From: Actinomycetes bacterium
GTDB lineage: Bacteria; Actinomycetota; Acidimicrobiia; Acidimicrobiales; Palsa-688
Direction of reading: 5' to 3'
Assembly: GCA_021827225.1 (NCBI GenBank)
Contig: JAKAXG010000276.1
Coordinates: 1 to 6,222 of the forward strand
Length of the DNA: 6,222 nucleotides
Within the stretch, counting starts at the first letter, position 1. Each line of letters opens with the position of its first letter. The notes below the pieces were generated by a model. The model saw only the letters and a program-made list of their open reading frames with translations. It ran no database searches and was not told where the DNA came from. A program made the translations under genes and the position numbers. Positions 5,245 through 6,222 of the stretch are shown piece by piece.

Positions 5245-6222
5245 TCAGTGGCTGCCGACCAGGCTGCCGCCCGGGCAGGACAGCACCTTGCTGCAGGCCG
5301 CTTCCACGTAGGGGACGTAGTAGGCGCCGGAGCTGGTGAAGCCCAGCGGGGCGTAGGTGCGCGAACCGACGGCCACCACCTGGCCCTTCTGGTCGACCAC
5401 GGGACCGCCCTGGAACGAGGTGCCGATGGCGGTGTCGACCACCAGGCCGCTCGTCGAGGCGTCGACCACGAAGCCCTGGGTGATCGAGGCGCCGGCGGTG
5501 CCCAGCCCCGAGACCGCGAACAGCCGGTCGCCGGGCTGGGCGGCCGGCGTGGTGGGCGCCGCAACGAGGGGCCTCAGGCCCCCCCTGGGCAGGACCAGCA
5601 GGGCCAGGTCGTACTGGGGGTCCCAGGTGCGGACCGAGACCTGGGTGTCGGTGCCCCCCTGGCGGACGTACACCGGCGGGCCGGGGGAGCGGGTGGCGGC
5701 CGCCACCGTCGTGTAGGAGGTGATGAGCAGCGACTGCGAAGGGCTGGAGGAGATGACGAAAGCGGAGCCGACCGAGGGCTGGCCGTTGGCGTCGAGGGTG
5801 TGGACGAAGAACACCGACGGGGCCATCTGCCTGGTCAGCGCCGCCAGCTGGGCCGGTCCCACCTGGAGGGCCTGGGCCGCCTTCAGCTGGCTGGCCACTT
5901 CGGCTCTGGCGTTGTCCACGGTGGCCTTGAGGTCGGCCTGGGCTCTGGCGAACTGGCCCTTGTAGCCGTCGATCAGGGTGTTGACCCTGGTGTTGGTCTG
6001 GTCCAGCCGGTACTGGTAGTAGGAGTAGAGGACCACCCCGCTGAAGCCGGCCCCGATGGCGAAGGACAGGATCAGCATGGACAGCCCGATGACGCTGCGG
6101 GGCAGGACCCGGTAGCGGAGCATCCCCCGGCGGGTGGTGGGGATGGGGGAAGGGGGGTCGGGCGTGGCCTGGCCCCACTGGTAGCCGGTTCCCGTCGGCG
6201 GCACCGGTCCCGTGGCCTCGCC
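5245..6222 (-). CDS. Membrane-anchored trypsin-fold pseudo-protease (open at right edge)
   Basis: The frame is open to the window edge, so the true start may lie outside; the first start inside is GTG at 6204 (319 residues, numbering used here). A Pro/Gly-rich N-terminus precedes a membrane helix (about 38-61), then a charged helix likely to be coiled coil (about 66-112), then a domain of HtrA/trypsin pattern. The strands GSAFVISS (146-153), DPQYDLALLVLP (195-206) and FQGGPVVDQKGQVVAVGS (264-281) match the His, Asp and Ser boxes. Asp199 is kept, but the His position reads ITSYTTV (Thr165) and the Ser position reads SFQGGP (Gln265), where active enzymes have TNxHV and NSGGP. It should thus be proteolytically inactive. 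Cys304 and Cys310 could form a disulfide. The domain should face outside the membrane. It is followed by the small membrane protein gene. Confidence 0.82.
   Translation of the reverse strand, partial: GEATGPVPPTGTGYQWGQATPDPPSPIPTTRRGMLRYRVLPRSVIGLSMLILSFAIGAGFSGVVLYSYYQYRLDQTNTRVNTLIDGYKGQFARAQADLKATVDNARAEVASQLKAAQALQVGPAQLAALTRQMAPSVFFVHTLDANGQPSVGSAFVISSSPSQSLLITSYTTVAAATRSPGPPVYVRQGGTDTQVSVRTWDPQYDLALLVLPRGGLRPLVAAPTTPAAQPGDRLFAVSGLGTAGASITQGFVVDASTSGLVVDTAIGTSFQGGPVVDQKGQVVAVGSRTYAPLGFTSSGAYYVPYVEAACSKVLSCPGGSLVGSH

Noticed and set aside
4275..5339. 354-residue plus-strand frame across the end of the PBP gene and the convergent genes
   Set aside because: It is in another frame of the PBP tail and antisense to the small membrane protein. 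The His/Pro/Arg-rich content is a frame-shadow pattern.
5169..5564. Upstream extension of the small membrane protein to 5564
   Set aside because: The extension reads out of frame through the trypsin-fold domain. A strong Shine-Dalgarno and a membrane helix start at ATG 5168.

Overview
The window is GC-rich, densely coded DNA from an actinobacterium. A WhiB-family iron-sulfur regulator, found essentially only in Actinobacteria and their phages, is the strongest indicator. Codon use with G/C at third positions, GTG starts and a candidate leaderless promoter agree with this. The Thr-rich 'TTTTVP' tail on the penicillin-binding protein resembles tails I associate with Acidimicrobiia; that class-level placement is inference.

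Layout. (1) Positions 1-516, minus strand: the N-terminal 172 residues of an ArsA/GET3-type ATPase that runs off the left edge. (2) Positions 517-794: a divergent intergenic region with GC-rich hairpins, an operator-like inverted repeat (708-731) and a good promoter (739-767) for the next gene. (3) Plus strand, 795-4740: a WhiB regulator, an alpha/beta hydrolase, a small soluble Rieske [2Fe-2S] protein and a bifunctional class A penicillin-binding protein. Hydrolase and Rieske genes are 14 bases apart and almost surely co-transcribed. The hydrolase may have its own leaderless promoter. (4) Minus strand, 6222-4791, convergent to the penicillin-binding protein: a membrane-anchored trypsin-fold protein that has lost two of its three catalytic residues (its gene is open at the right edge), then a 125-residue single-pass membrane protein of unknown function.

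How they may fit together. The set ArsA-like ATPase + WhiB protein + class A PBP recalls the conserved actinobacterial neighbourhood around Mycobacterium whiB4/ponA2 and Streptomyces wblA. Here a hydrolase and a Rieske protein sit between the WhiB gene and the PBP gene, and the WhiB sequence does not look like WblA/WhiB4. Two Fe-S proteins, a periplasmic-facing peptidoglycan synthase and an exported pseudo-protease suggest a link between redox state and the cell envelope. This is inference from gene order only. I see no mobile element, CRISPR array, tRNA or rRNA gene.
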